From CBDUXT01 sp965371245 (GTDB lineage Bacteria; Planctomycetota; Phycisphaerae; UBA1845): a stretch of DNA of 64,000 nucleotides. Under the pieces are notes generated by a model. The model was given only the letters and a program-made list of their open reading frames with translations, was not told where the DNA came from and did no database searches. Shown here one piece after another: positions 9,722 to 18,987 of this stretch (positions are counted from its first letter, which is position 1; the number at the start of each line of letters is the position of its first letter). A program made the translations under genes and the position numbers. The DNA lies in assembly GCA_965371245.1 (NCBI GenBank), contig CBDUXT010000005.1, forward strand, positions 47,029 through 111,028. The letters run 5' to 3'.

Positions 9722-10121
9722 CGGACTCTCGACACACCAGAGGACCAGCCTTTTTCAACAGGCTTCAAGCAGTCCGTTCACATGCGCCCAGGTTCCCCTT
9801 GCGGCAGCATGCCATCCGGCTCGCGCCTGGTGCCCTGAAAGCGGTCTCGCACCGATTCTGTCACCAACTCGGTTTGTACAAATCCGTCTGTTCGTACACA
9901 ACTCGGTCCATCCCTCCTCCCCTCGCGATTCTCCAGCCGTGATTGCGATGTAAGCGGCCGCTCCAGCGTGAGCGGTGTTCCTACCCGTCATGTTGCCATT
10001 TCACAGGCGTGCGATGAAGATACGCTGGCGCACCAGGCTTGCGGTCGTTGGGTGGCATGGCCAAGCGCAGCGCGGCCATGTGCAGGGTGGGCCGACGCAT
10101 GCCCGCGCCTTCGGCTTGGGC
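9722..10121. other. 400-nt intergenic region upstream of the ether-lipid-like operon
   Basis: No coding region is supported here. It contains three things: a half copy of hairpin family D around 9816-9838 (compare 39640-39712); an operator-like arrangement at 9865-9907; and an inverted-repeat element at 10052-10129 that runs into the start of the next gene. An open frame does extend back to 9975, but those residues translate the repeat element and are probably not protein. Confidence 0.5.
9865..9907. promoter_or_regulatory. operator-like repeats upstream of the lipid operon
   Basis: The 9-mer CAACTCGGT occurs twice, at 9865-9873 and 9899-9907, 34 nt apart. Next to the first copy is the perfect palindrome TTTGTACAAA (9873-9882), and next to the second is the half-related GTACACAA. 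Such paired repeats resemble regulator binding sites. No regulator gene is adjacent, so function is a guess. Confidence 0.3.
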
Positions 10122-10129
10122 ATGCCACG
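10052..10129. repeat. foldback element, family B (copy 1)
   Basis: Inverted repeats of about 30 nt: the left arm starts GTGGCATGGCCAAGC and the right arm, read on the other strand, starts GTGGCATGCCCAAGC. A second, diverged copy is at 42551-42629. The right end overlaps the start codon (10122) chosen for the next gene, which argues that the true start could lie further in. Confidence 0.6.
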
Positions 10130-13100
10130 CGAAAAACGGAAGAACTTTCTTGGAAATGGCAGTAGTTTGATCAGCGAAGCGAGCACCGAACGACAACGCA
10201 TTCGCGACCGCCTTTGGGGACAGCACATCCTGATTACGGGCTCCACGGGTTTCCTGGCCAAGGCCTTCGTGGAGAAGCTCTTGCGCTCGGTTGACACGAT
10301 CGGCGGAATCCACCTGCTGATTCGAATCAGGTCTGACGGCCAAACGGCCCAGCAGCGTGTCACGCGCGAGGTTCTACGCTCTCGCGCCTTCGATCGTCTG
10401 CGCGCGTCGATGGGCGAAGGCTTCGCCCGACTGTGCGATGAGAAGATCCACGTGGTCCGCGGCGATCTGACTAGGGAACGGCTGGGGATGGATCCGGCGG
10501 ACTACGACGCACTCACGCGGCGTATCACGCTCATCGTCAACAGCGCGGCTACCGTAACATTCGACGAGCGGTTGGATCTCGCCGTTGAACTGAACACCTT
10601 GGGACCGTCACGCCTGCTGCGGCTGGCCGTGGACTGCGGTGATGTTCCGTTCATGCACGTGTCAACGTCGTATGTCTGCGGCGCGCGTACCGGGCTGATC
10701 GTCGAGGATTTCTCGGCCCCGGAGCGCGCCAGAGAGACATTGCCCCTCTACGGCGATTCGAGCGATTTTGATCTGGACGGGTTGATCCAGTCGATGCAGG
10801 CCCAGACCCGAGAGCTTCGCCACCGGTTCGGTGCGGACAGCGAAATGTGCAGGCGCGAGCTAATCGACGGCGGTATGCGCCGCGCACGCTCCAACGGCTG
10901 GAACGACACCTACACCTTCACCAAATGGCTCGGCGAACAGCGCCTGGTGCGTGACCGCGGGCGCGTGCCGCTGGTGATCTTCCGCCCGGCCATCATCGAG
11001 AGCAGCTTCGCCGAGCCGATGCCGGGGTGGATCGACGGCCTGCGCATGGCCGACCCGATCATCGTGGCCTACGGGAAAGGGAAGCTCTCCGAGTTTCCCG
11101 CGCGAGCGGATGTACCGATCGATCTGATTCCGGTGGATTTCGTGGCCAACGCGATGATTGCCACGCTGCCCGTGGGCGAGGGGTGGTCGGACGGGTTGGC
11201 CGTGTATCACTGCGCGTCGAGCGCTTGCAAGCCCCTCACCGTTGTCCGCCTGCGTGATGCACTGGAACGAGCATTTCGCAAACGGCCCATGAACGACGAC
11301 GACGGCCGCCCGGTGCGCGCGGGCCGGCTTCGAATTGTCGAGCAGGGGTCCTTCGCCCGGCTGTGGCGCCGAAAACAGCGGCGCGTGGCGTTGTTGCAAC
11401 GTCTGTTCCACGCGATCGGCATTCGCGGCCGGCGCTATCGGCGGCTCGCCGCCCTCGCCCGACAGATCGACCAGGTCATCTACCTCGGCAAGATCTATTC
11501 GCCCTATACCCACCTGGACTGCCGCTTCTCCGTCGATGCGCTTGCCGCCGCTTCCAGCCGCTTGCATCCTAAAGACCGCAAAGAGTTCGCCTTCGATGTG
11601 GGTGAGATGGATTGGGACGAGTACCTGATCAATCGGCACGTACCCGGTTTGCGAGCGTTTGTGCTAGCGGCAGGCGGCGAACCGACGCCGCGGATTCTCG
11701 GGGCTCAGACGAGCGACCAGGGCGGCGCCGGTGCGGCCATCGACGCACTTGGCGGGGGCAACCTCTTCGACGTACTGGTTCGCGCGGCCGGGCGATTCGG
11801 CGAAAAACCGGCGCTTCAGGTTCGACGCGGGGGGCGTTGGATCCGGTACACGTATCAGGATCTCGTTGACGCGACCGGCTCGGTCATGCAGCGGTTTATC
11901 GACCGGGGGCTGCAACCGGGTGATCGGGTCGCGATCACCGGCGAGAGCGCTCCGGAATGGGGCGTGACGTTCTTCGCCGCGATGCGCGCGGGGCTGACGG
12001 CCGTTCCGCTCGATCCCCAGCTACCGCCCGCCGACGCGTGGGCAGCCGCGCGCTTCGCAGAGGCCAAGCTGATGTGCGCCACGCCGGCGACGCTTGGCGG
12101 TCTTGAGGCCGCGCGGAGCGAGGGCGACCCGGAACTCGTGGCGATGCGGGAGCCGTTCGTTCCCAAGCCGGGTGCCACGCGGGACACCGTGCCCGACCCG
12201 GTTCCGGTGGATGACACGGCCGTGGCGTCCATTCTCTTTACCTCGGGAACGACGGTCTCTCCGAAGGCGGTCCGGCTCACCCACGCGAATCTCATCGCCA
12301 ATGCGTCGTCCCTTGTAAGGGTTCACGCGGTCGGGACGTCGGACCAGCTACTCTCGGTGTTGCCGATGTACCACGCCTTCGAGTTCACGGGCGGGTTCAT
12401 TGTTCCGCTCGCTTGTGGGGCAACGATCACATACGTGGACCAGCTCAAGGCTTCGAGCATCACCGAGGCGATGCAGAGCACGGGTACGACGGTGATGCTG
12501 GTCGTGCCTCGTCTCTTGCGGATGTTCAACGACTCCATCAACCATGCGGTCGCCGCCTCGGGCTCGATCAAACGCCGGCTGTTCCGCGCCCTTCGCGGTC
12601 TTTCCGCGCTGACCGGCGGTCGCTTCGCACGGCAACTGTTCCGGAGCATTCACCAGAAGTTCGGCGGCAACCTGCGCATGTTCGTGTGTGGGGGTTCGCG
12701 TCTCGATCCCGAACTGTTCGACGCCTTTCGCACCTACGGATTCGAGGTCTACGAGGGCTACGGGCTGACCGAGACCGCGCCGGTCTTGTCGGTCAATCCG
12801 CCGCATCGCGCGGTGCGCGGCTCCGTCGGGTTGCCCGTTCCCGGTGTGGAACTCAGCCTCCGCCATCAGAATCTCGAGGGTGTCGGCGAAGTGTGGGTCA
12901 AGGGCGCCAACGTCATGGCCGGGTACCTCAAGAACGACCAGGCAACCCAGGAAATTCTTTGCCAAGGCCGGCTTCGAACCGGCGACCTGGGGCGGCTCGA
13001 CGAAAACGGCTATCTCTATCTCACCGGCCGTTCGACCGACCTGATCGTGACCAGCGCCGGCAAGAATGTCTACCCCGACGAGGTGGAGGCACGATACCAG

Positions 13101-14426
13101 GACCTGCCCTACGTCAAAGAGTTGTGCGTGTTCGGGATGTCGTCGGAGGACGGTCTCGGCGACACCGTGCATGCCGTCATCGTGATCGACGATGACGCCG
13201 CGCTTCACCATGATCGTTCCTCCACCGAACGGGAGATTCGTTCGGCCGTAACATCCGTCGGCGAGTCCGTCCCTGATCACCAACGGATCACCACGCTTCA
13301 TTTTTGGCAACGGGAACTCCCCAAGACATCGATTCTCAAGGCCAAACGCGGGTTGATTCGCGAAGCCGTGCGCGCTGAACGTGCGGCGACCGTTCTCGGG
13401 GACGACGTCGATCGACTGCCCACGACGGTGTGCGCTGCGGAGGCAGGCTCGCCCACCGACCAGGAACGCGAGAAGCTTCAGATCGTTCAACGCATCTTGA
13501 CGAGGCAGTCGAGCCAACGACCCGAATCCATCACGCCCGACATGCATCTACACCTTGACCTGGGCATCGACAGCATCGGAAAGATCGACGTGCTCGGGGG
13601 TCTTGAGGCTCAGTATCGCCTGACCATTGACGGCGAGACGGCGGCCGGGATCGCGCGCGTGTCCGACCTCTTGAAACTGATCGGCGACCGCCGACCCAAG
13701 CCAGGGGCCGCCAAGTGGGCCGCCCCGCGCCTGCGCGAGGCGGATGATCGAATGGATTCACCGGTCTCCAACGGAGCGACCAGCGCTTCGCTGGCGCCTA
13801 TGCGGTGGTTAGTGCGCGGCGGAATCTCGGCGTTCATGAACACGTACGTGCGGGTACGGGTCGTCGGCCGCGCGAACATTCCCGCCGGCGGGGCGTTCAT
13901 CTTTGCGCCGAACCATTCGTCGCATCTCGACTCACCGGCCGTGCTGACCGCGGTCGGCGGATGTCGGCGCGTCTGGGTCGCGGGCGCGGAAGACTACTTC
14001 TTCAATTCGCCGCTCAAGCGGCTGCTGTTCGGGCGGCTACTCGACACGATCCCATTCGACCGGCAAGCGGACGGGCTTTCCGGTTTGCGACGGTGTGGCG
14101 AAGCGCTTCGGCGCGGCGAGGGCCTGTTGATGTTCCCGGAGGGTACGCGATCGACCACCGGTGAGCTGCATGCGTTCAAGATCGGCGTGGCCGTGCTCGC
14201 CTTGGATCGCAACGTCCCGATCATCCCGATCTACATCGATCGAGCCTTTGAGCTTCTCCCCAAGGGCAGCCGGTTTGTCAGACCGGGAACGATCACGGTG
14301 ACGTTCGCCAAGCCGGTTTATCCACCTAAGTTGACCGACGACGCGGACCGCTACGCGGCGTTTCGCGACCTGGCGGAGCAAGTGGAGACGGCGGTCGCCC
14401 AACTCGCCGACCGGGCCTTGTCCTGA
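10122..14426 (+). CDS. four-domain enzyme: acyl reductase - AMP ligase - ACP - PlsC (ElbD-like)
   Basis: 1434 aa from ATG 10122. A TTG at 10167 is also possible, and a longer frame to 9975 translates a repeat. Domains in order: fatty acyl-CoA reductase of the male-sterility type, about 30-520 (ILITGSTGFLAKAF; active-site YTFTK; sterile-type C-terminus); AMP-dependent acyl ligase, about 550-1080 (SILFTSGTTVSPKAV, YGLTETAPV); acyl carrier protein, about 1115-1190, with phosphopantetheine Ser near 1151 in GIDSIGK; PlsC glycerol-3-phosphate-type acyltransferase, about 1225-1430 (NHSSHLDSP, FPEGTRS). All catalytic motifs look intact. The architecture resembles ElbD, the multifunctional enzyme of bacterial ether-lipid synthesis, where a fatty alcohol made from an acyl thioester ends up ether-linked to glycerol. 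First gene of an operon reaching 19796; overlaps the next gene by 1 nt. Confidence 0.88.
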   Translation: MPREKRKNFLGNGSSLISEASTERQRIRDRLWGQHILITGSTGFLAKAFVEKLLRSVDTIGGIHLLIRIRSDGQTAQQRVTREVLRSRAFDRLRASMGEGFARLCDEKIHVVRGDLTRERLGMDPADYDALTRRITLIVNSAATVTFDERLDLAVELNTLGPSRLLRLAVDCGDVPFMHVSTSYVCGARTGLIVEDFSAPERARETLPLYGDSSDFDLDGLIQSMQAQTRELRHRFGADSEMCRRELIDGGMRRARSNGWNDTYTFTKWLGEQRLVRDRGRVPLVIFRPAIIESSFAEPMPGWIDGLRMADPIIVAYGKGKLSEFPARADVPIDLIPVDFVANAMIATLPVGEGWSDGLAVYHCASSACKPLTVVRLRDALERAFRKRPMNDDDGRPVRAGRLRIVEQGSFARLWRRKQRRVALLQRLFHAIGIRGRRYRRLAALARQIDQVIYLGKIYSPYTHLDCRFSVDALAAASSRLHPKDRKEFAFDVGEMDWDEYLINRHVPGLRAFVLAAGGEPTPRILGAQTSDQGGAGAAIDALGGGNLFDVLVRAAGRFGEKPALQVRRGGRWIRYTYQDLVDATGSVMQRFIDRGLQPGDRVAITGESAPEWGVTFFAAMRAGLTAVPLDPQLPPADAWAAARFAEAKLMCATPATLGGLEAARSEGDPELVAMREPFVPKPGATRDTVPDPVPVDDTAVASILFTSGTTVSPKAVRLTHANLIANASSLVRVHAVGTSDQLLSVLPMYHAFEFTGGFIVPLACGATITYVDQLKASSITEAMQSTGTTVMLVVPRLLRMFNDSINHAVAASGSIKRRLFRALRGLSALTGGRFARQLFRSIHQKFGGNLRMFVCGGSRLDPELFDAFRTYGFEVYEGYGLTETAPVLSVNPPHRAVRGSVGLPVPGVELSLRHQNLEGVGEVWVKGANVMAGYLKNDQATQEILCQGRLRTGDLGRLDENGYLYLTGRSTDLIVTSAGKNVYPDEVEARYQDLPYVKELCVFGMSSEDGLGDTVHAVIVIDDDAALHHDRSSTEREIRSAVTSVGESVPDHQRITTLHFWQRELPKTSILKAKRGLIREAVRAERAATVLGDDVDRLPTTVCAAEAGSPTDQEREKLQIVQRILTRQSSQRPESITPDMHLHLDLGIDSIGKIDVLGGLEAQYRLTIDGETAAGIARVSDLLKLIGDRRPKPGAAKWAAPRLREADDRMDSPVSNGATSASLAPMRWLVRGGISAFMNTYVRVRVVGRANIPAGGAFIFAPNHSSHLDSPAVLTAVGGCRRVWVAGAEDYFFNSPLKRLLFGRLLDTIPFDRQADGLSGLRRCGEALRRGEGLLMFPEGTRSTTGELHAFKIGVAVLALDRNVPIIPIYIDRAFELLPKGSRFVRPGTITVTFAKPVYPPKLTDDADRYAAFRDLAEQVETAVAQLADRALS

Positions 14427-15127
14427 TGGCGGAACCTTCTCCAACGACGCCCAAGGAGGCGGTCTTCTTCGACGTGGACGGAACCCTCCAGCGGACCAAC
14501 ATCGTTCACTATTACGTCTATTTTCGCCGGCGGTTGATGTCGCCTATGTGGCACAAGCTTTGGTCGATCGTCTACCTGTTCAAGTGCGTCTACTTCCTAC
14601 TTCTTGACCGAGTTGATCGTGCCCGTTTCAACGTCGTGTTCTATCGCGGCTACGCGGGGATGTCCGGATCGATGGTGAAGGCGTGGGCGGCGGATTGCTA
14701 TCGTGATGTGATGGCGCCCAGAGGCTTTCCGGCGTGCATGGAATGTGTGGCCGAGCACCGGCGGGCCGGGCGGGAGATCGTGCTGGTCACCGGCACGATC
14801 GATTTCATCGTCGCGCCGCTGGCACGGACGATGGGTGTGACCTCCGTACTTGCGCCGCGGCTGGTCGAGCGCGACGGACGGTTCACCGGCGCGCTGGACG
14901 GTCCGCCCCTCAGCGACCAGGAGAAGGCCCGGCGGGTTCAGCGTTTCGCCGCGGAACACGATATCGATCTCACCCGCTCCCATGCCTACGGTGACAGCAT
15001 CGCCGACCTGCCCATGCTGGAAACCGTCGGCCTCCCCCACGTGGTCAACCCCGACCGGGCGCTGGCGAAAACGGCCCGGCTACGCGGCTGGTCCATTCAC
15101 CAATGGGTGGTCGGGCGGGCCAACTAG
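14426..15127 (+). CDS. HAD-IB family phosphatase (SerB-like)
   Basis: 233 aa. Motif I is FFDVDGTLQ near residue 15, the Thr/Ser motif II is in VLVTGTIDF, and motif III/IV is HAYGDSIADLPML. An insertion of aromatic residues (about 30-60, YYVYFRRRLMSP...LFKCVYFLLL) forms a hydrophobic cap or membrane-facing patch. HAD-IB proteins of this kind often accompany PlsC acyltransferases and act on lipid phosphates. In this operon a phosphatase for lysophosphatidate-type or alkyl-glycerol-phosphate intermediates is a reasonable guess. Its ATG uses the last base of the upstream stop, so translation is coupled. Confidence 0.85.
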   Translation: MAEPSPTTPKEAVFFDVDGTLQRTNIVHYYVYFRRRLMSPMWHKLWSIVYLFKCVYFLLLDRVDRARFNVVFYRGYAGMSGSMVKAWAADCYRDVMAPRGFPACMECVAEHRRAGREIVLVTGTIDFIVAPLARTMGVTSVLAPRLVERDGRFTGALDGPPLSDQEKARRVQRFAAEHDIDLTRSHAYGDSIADLPMLETVGLPHVVNPDRALAKTARLRGWSIHQWVVGRAN

Positions 15128-15143
15128 AGAGGATGCAGCGGGC

Positions 15144-16376
15144 GTGCATGCACTCGTTTATCGCAAGAGCATCCCGCGATACCTGCTGCTCAAGCTCTTG
15201 GGCCGGCGGATGTCGCGCCTGCGCACCGGCCCCCTCTTGCCGCTCTCCTTTCAAGAAACGCCGGAGCCGGCCCTGCCGGGCGCTGGCTGGGCGCGCATGG
15301 CCCCCTCCCTCAGCGGAATCTGCGGCTCGGACCTGGCCACCCTCTTCGCCACGGGGAGCCCCTACCTCGCGCCGCTCACTTCGATGCCCTTTGTGATGGG
15401 GCACGAGGTTGTGGGTAGAATCACGGAGGCGGGGGCGAACGTGCCGGGGTTCTCGGTGGGCGATCGGGTCGTGTTGCAGCCGGCGCTGGGTTGCCGGGCA
15501 CGGGGGATCGAGCCGCTCTGCCATGCCTGCGACGCCGGGCGCGACGCCCTGTGCCGCAACGTCACACGGGGTGACGTATCCAGTGGCATCCAAACCGGTT
15601 TTTGCCGCGACACCGGCGGGGCGTTTGGTGAGAGCCTGGTCGCCCATCAATCACAGCTCTATCGCGTGCCCGACGAACTGAGCGATGAGGCGGCCGTCCT
15701 GATCGAGCCGTTCGCGTGTGCGCTGCACGGGGCGTTGCGGGTCACACTTGGCGAACGCGACACGGCGCTGGTGATCGGCTGCGGATCGATCGGTTTGTTG
15801 ACGATCGCCGCGCTCCGGGCGGTCGGATGTCGCGCGAGAATCGTGGCGGTTGCCAAGTACGAGCATCAAAGAGAACATGCCCGGTCGCTGGGCGCGGACG
15901 AGCTGATCGATTCGCGCGACGACACCAAGGCGCGATACGCCTCGTGGGCGAAGGCCTTGGATGCCGAGGTTCACGATCCGGAGTTGGGTAAACCGACCGT
16001 CATCGGAGGAGCTGCGGCCACCTTCGACTGCGTGGCCAGTTCCCAGACGATCGACGACGGGATACGGTTCACCAGGAGCGGCGGCGATTTTGTTCTCGTG
16101 GGCATGCCAGGTATGCCCGTCGGAATCGACTGGACGCCGCTGTGGTATGCGGAGTTGACCCTTCACGCGGCCTACGCCTACGGATCAGAACACCTGGCCG
16201 ACAGGACGCGGTCAACCTTCGACATAGCCATCGAACAGATGCAAACGTGGGGTCCGCGACTGGCGCGGCTGGTGGGTCCACCGCATGGGTTGACCGACTT
16301 TCGGGCGGCGCTGCGATCGGCCCTGAGCACGGGGCAGAGCCGGGTCGTGAAGACCGTATTCGCGGTGAATCGTTGA
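15144..16376 (+). CDS. zinc-dependent medium-chain alcohol dehydrogenase
   Basis: 410 aa. The start is GTG 15144 (VHALVYRKS), preceded by GAGAGGA at good spacing; the longer frame back to 14850 overlaps the HAD gene and is rejected. GroES-like zinc domain: catalytic-zinc ligands in SGICGSDLA and MGHEVVG, and a Cys-rich structural zinc lobe (about 113-135, CRARGIEPLCHACDAGRD) with unusual spacing. The Rossmann fold has ALVIGCGSIGLLTIAAL. The family oxidises alcohols or reduces aldehydes with NAD(P)H. Within the operon it may interconvert long-chain alcohol and aldehyde, or act on a glycerol-phosphate intermediate; both are inference. Confidence 0.87.
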   Translation: MHALVYRKSIPRYLLLKLLGRRMSRLRTGPLLPLSFQETPEPALPGAGWARMAPSLSGICGSDLATLFATGSPYLAPLTSMPFVMGHEVVGRITEAGANVPGFSVGDRVVLQPALGCRARGIEPLCHACDAGRDALCRNVTRGDVSSGIQTGFCRDTGGAFGESLVAHQSQLYRVPDELSDEAAVLIEPFACALHGALRVTLGERDTALVIGCGSIGLLTIAALRAVGCRARIVAVAKYEHQREHARSLGADELIDSRDDTKARYASWAKALDAEVHDPELGKPTVIGGAAATFDCVASSQTIDDGIRFTRSGGDFVLVGMPGMPVGIDWTPLWYAELTLHAAYAYGSEHLADRTRSTFDIAIEQMQTWGPRLARLVGPPHGLTDFRAALRSALSTGQSRVVKTVFAVNR

Positions 16377-16417
16377 TCCTCGACCAGAGACGACGGGACA
16401 CAGTCAACAGTGGTCGC

Positions 16418-18007
16418 ATGAAGCAAGACAGCAGATCATCGAATCTTCACCGGGTCACGAGCGATGACCCGCCGTTCCTCTTCCATTGCGGTGAGGGCTA
16501 CGAGCGCCATCGGCTTCCCGTTGGCACCACGGTGATCTATCCCAACGCGCCGGTGCCGGCCAAGCCGGACCGCCGGGCCGCCATCGTCCACGCGATCGAT
16601 CACCCCGAAGAAATGGACCCGCTCGATGCGCATCTGTCGCCGGGCATGAAGGTCACGATCGCGTTCGATGATGTCTCGCTTCCACTGCCGGCGATGGCCA
16701 GGCCGGACGTTCGGCAGACGGTGCTCGAGGTCGTGCTCGAACGGCTCGACCGGGCGGGCGTCACGGACATCGAGTTGATCTGCGCGATCTGCCTGCACCG
16801 CCGTTGCACGCCCGTGGAGCTGAAGCACTTTGTCGGTCCCGCCATCTTCGGGCGGTTCTACCCCGACCGGCTTTACAACCACGACGCCGAGGATCCGGAC
16901 GGAAACATCGACTTGGGATCGACGGACTCGGATGAAGCGGTGGAGATCAACCGCCGCGCGGTCGAGTCGGATCTGCTGATCTACGTGAACATCAACCTGG
17001 TGACGATGGATGGAGGGCACAAGTCCGTGCCCGTGGGACTATCGACCTACAAGTCGGTTCGCCACCATCACAACGCCCGCATGCTCCTCCACGACTCGAG
17101 CTACATGGATCCACCGCGTAGTGATTTTCATCGTTCGTGTGAGCGCATGGGCGAGACGGTGAAGAAACACGTCAAGATCTTCACGATCGAGACCACGCTT
17201 AACGGCGACACGTTTCACGGCCTGCTGGGGTTTCTTCAGAAGCGCGAACACGCGTGGAACCTTCGCGATCGACTCTCGTACCACGGAAGCCGGCTCGGGC
17301 TGAAGATGCTTCCCGGATCGCTACGCCGCAAGGCCTATACCGCACTTCCCGCACCGTATGCGCTGGCCGGCGTTCACGCCGGCGAGACACAGGCGGTTCA
17401 CGACAAGACGTTGGCCGAGGTCAATCGGCAGCAGGGGGTGGCTGTCGCACAGCCGTACGACATCGTCGTGCTCGGCATGCCCTCGATCGGCCCGTACAAC
17501 GTCGATTCGGTCCTCAACCCCGTCCTGGTGCACTGCCTTGGGCTTGGCTATTTCTTCAACTTCTACCGCAATCGCCCGCTGGTTCGACCCGGGGGCGTCA
17601 TGGTCTTGGTGCATCCCTTCGCCAACGAGTTCAACCTGCTTCACCATCCCTCGTATTTCGATTTTTTCGAGCAACTACTGCCGCAGACCCGTGACCCGGC
17701 GGAGCTCGAAGCCAAGTTCGAGAAAGCGTACGCCGAAAGCGAATGGTACACACACCTGTACCGTCGTTCGTACGCCTACCACGGCGTGCATCCCTTTTAC
17801 ATGTGGTACTGGGGGGCGCATGGGGCCGCCCACGTCGGCAAGGTGATCGCCGTCAACCCGCGGAGCGAGTTGGTCCCACGGCGGCTGGGGTACGACAGCG
17901 CGCCGTCGCTTCAACACGCACTGGGTCAGGCGATGGACTTCGCCGGACGCGACGCCCGCATCTGCTACTTCCATTGTCCCCCGATCACGATGTGCCACGT
18001 GGCCTGA
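16418..18007 (+). CDS. LarA/DUF2088-family protein (lactate racemase-like fold)
   Basis: 529 aa from ATG 16418; the open frame extends upstream to 16142 inside the ADH gene and is not used. The N-terminal half matches the DUF2088/Lar_N pattern: KVTIAFDDVSLPLPAMARPD, then LERLDRAGVTDIELICAICL. LarA proteins racemise lactate using a nickel-pincer cofactor bound to a Lys. Here the usual GTHRP-like motif is replaced by CLHRRCTP, so the same chemistry should not be assumed. The C-terminal part (about 340-525) is rich in His, Tyr and Trp (YAYHGVHPFYMWYWGAHGA). It is embedded in the lipid operon, 41 nt after the dehydrogenase. Confidence 0.75.
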   Translation: MKQDSRSSNLHRVTSDDPPFLFHCGEGYERHRLPVGTTVIYPNAPVPAKPDRRAAIVHAIDHPEEMDPLDAHLSPGMKVTIAFDDVSLPLPAMARPDVRQTVLEVVLERLDRAGVTDIELICAICLHRRCTPVELKHFVGPAIFGRFYPDRLYNHDAEDPDGNIDLGSTDSDEAVEINRRAVESDLLIYVNINLVTMDGGHKSVPVGLSTYKSVRHHHNARMLLHDSSYMDPPRSDFHRSCERMGETVKKHVKIFTIETTLNGDTFHGLLGFLQKREHAWNLRDRLSYHGSRLGLKMLPGSLRRKAYTALPAPYALAGVHAGETQAVHDKTLAEVNRQQGVAVAQPYDIVVLGMPSIGPYNVDSVLNPVLVHCLGLGYFFNFYRNRPLVRPGGVMVLVHPFANEFNLLHHPSYFDFFEQLLPQTRDPAELEAKFEKAYAESEWYTHLYRRSYAYHGVHPFYMWYWGAHGAAHVGKVIAVNPRSELVPRRLGYDSAPSLQHALGQAMDFAGRDARICYFHCPPITMCHVA

Positions 18008-18018
18008 CGCCGAGCACG

Positions 18019-18987
18019 ATGCCGACCGCCCCCTCCATCCTGCTCGTCGTCAACCCGACTTCGGGGCGCGGCCGCGGGCGGCGGACGGCCGAGGCGCTGA
18101 CCGCGCGGCTCCAAGCGCGGGGTCGAAGCGTGGTCGTGCGCGAGACCGTTCAGCGCGGTGATGCCGAGCGATTCGTGCGCGATGCGTTGACCAAGCCGGA
18201 AAACCGGTATGGTTGCGTGGTGGCCTGCGGCGGTGATGGGACGATCCAGGAAGTTGCCAACGCGTTGGCACTGGCCGACGCGACGACATCCGTACGGCGG
18301 CCCGTTCTCGGACTGGCGCCGGCCGGTCGGTGCAACGACTTTTGCCGCGTGCTCGGGATCAGCCGCGACGTCGGCGCGATCGCCGGCGTGCTCCTCGACG
18401 GCACCCCGCGGCCCATCGATCTGGGGCGAGTGAACGGTCGGTGCTTCTGCACGGTGGCCACGGTAGGCGTGGACGCCGACGTATCGAGCTTCGTGGATGC
18501 CATGCGCATGCCGCTGTCGGGTACGCCCGCGTATCTCTACGGCACCCTTCGCGTCCTGAGCCGCTACCAGCCGCGGTCGCTGCGCATCAGCGGCGACTTC
18601 GGCGTCATCGAGGAGCCGGTCTTTTTGGCATCGAGCGCGAACACGTCGCTTTACGGCGGGGCCATTCCCATCGCCCCGGGCGCGGTACCCGACGACGGCA
18701 AGCTCGATCTGTGCGTGATCAGGCACGTATCGCTGCGGCGAATGCTGACGTTGGTGCCGAAGGTGTTTCGTGGGCGGCACGCCGGTCAGCCCGAGGTCCG
18801 CCTGATTCGAACCGCCCATCTCCGGATCGAGTCCCAAGAGCCGCTGGACCTCTGGGCCGACGGAGAGCGTATCGGGCAGACGCCGGCCACCATCGACGTT
18901 GTCCCCGGTGGCATCGATGTTCTGATGCCGCGGGACTTCGACTTCGCCAACAGAGCGAAAAACGCGTGTGCGATGGAGCCAACATAG
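18019..18987 (+). CDS. diacylglycerol kinase-like lipid kinase (YegS/DAGK catalytic fold)
   Basis: 322 aa. N-terminal DAGK_cat domain: VNPTSGRGRGRR, then CGGDGTIQEVANALA, the nucleotide-binding GGDGT loop, then PAGRCNDFCRVLGI, which replaces the usual GTxNDFAR. The C-terminal domain has GVDADVSSFVD and DDGKLDLCVI. Members phosphorylate diacylglycerol, sphingoid bases or phosphatidylglycerol. Here the substrate may be an alkyl- or alkyl-acyl-glycerol, returning it to the phospholipid pathway. It starts 12 nt after the LarA-like gene, and its stop shares a base with the start of the following hydrolase. Confidence 0.87.
   Translation: MPTAPSILLVVNPTSGRGRGRRTAEALTARLQARGRSVVVRETVQRGDAERFVRDALTKPENRYGCVVACGGDGTIQEVANALALADATTSVRRPVLGLAPAGRCNDFCRVLGISRDVGAIAGVLLDGTPRPIDLGRVNGRCFCTVATVGVDADVSSFVDAMRMPLSGTPAYLYGTLRVLSRYQPRSLRISGDFGVIEEPVFLASSANTSLYGGAIPIAPGAVPDDGKLDLCVIRHVSLRRMLTLVPKVFRGRHAGQPEVRLIRTAHLRIESQEPLDLWADGERIGQTPATIDVVPGGIDVLMPRDFDFANRAKNACAMEPT

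Noticed and set aside
12348..13547. 399-codon antisense frame within the four-domain enzyme
   Set aside because: Shadow of the AMP-ligase region; no start signal or domain.
14850..15143. extended N-terminus for the alcohol dehydrogenase frame
   Set aside because: That part is a shadow of the HAD phosphatase gene; GTG 15144 with a good ribosome-binding site gives a family-length protein.
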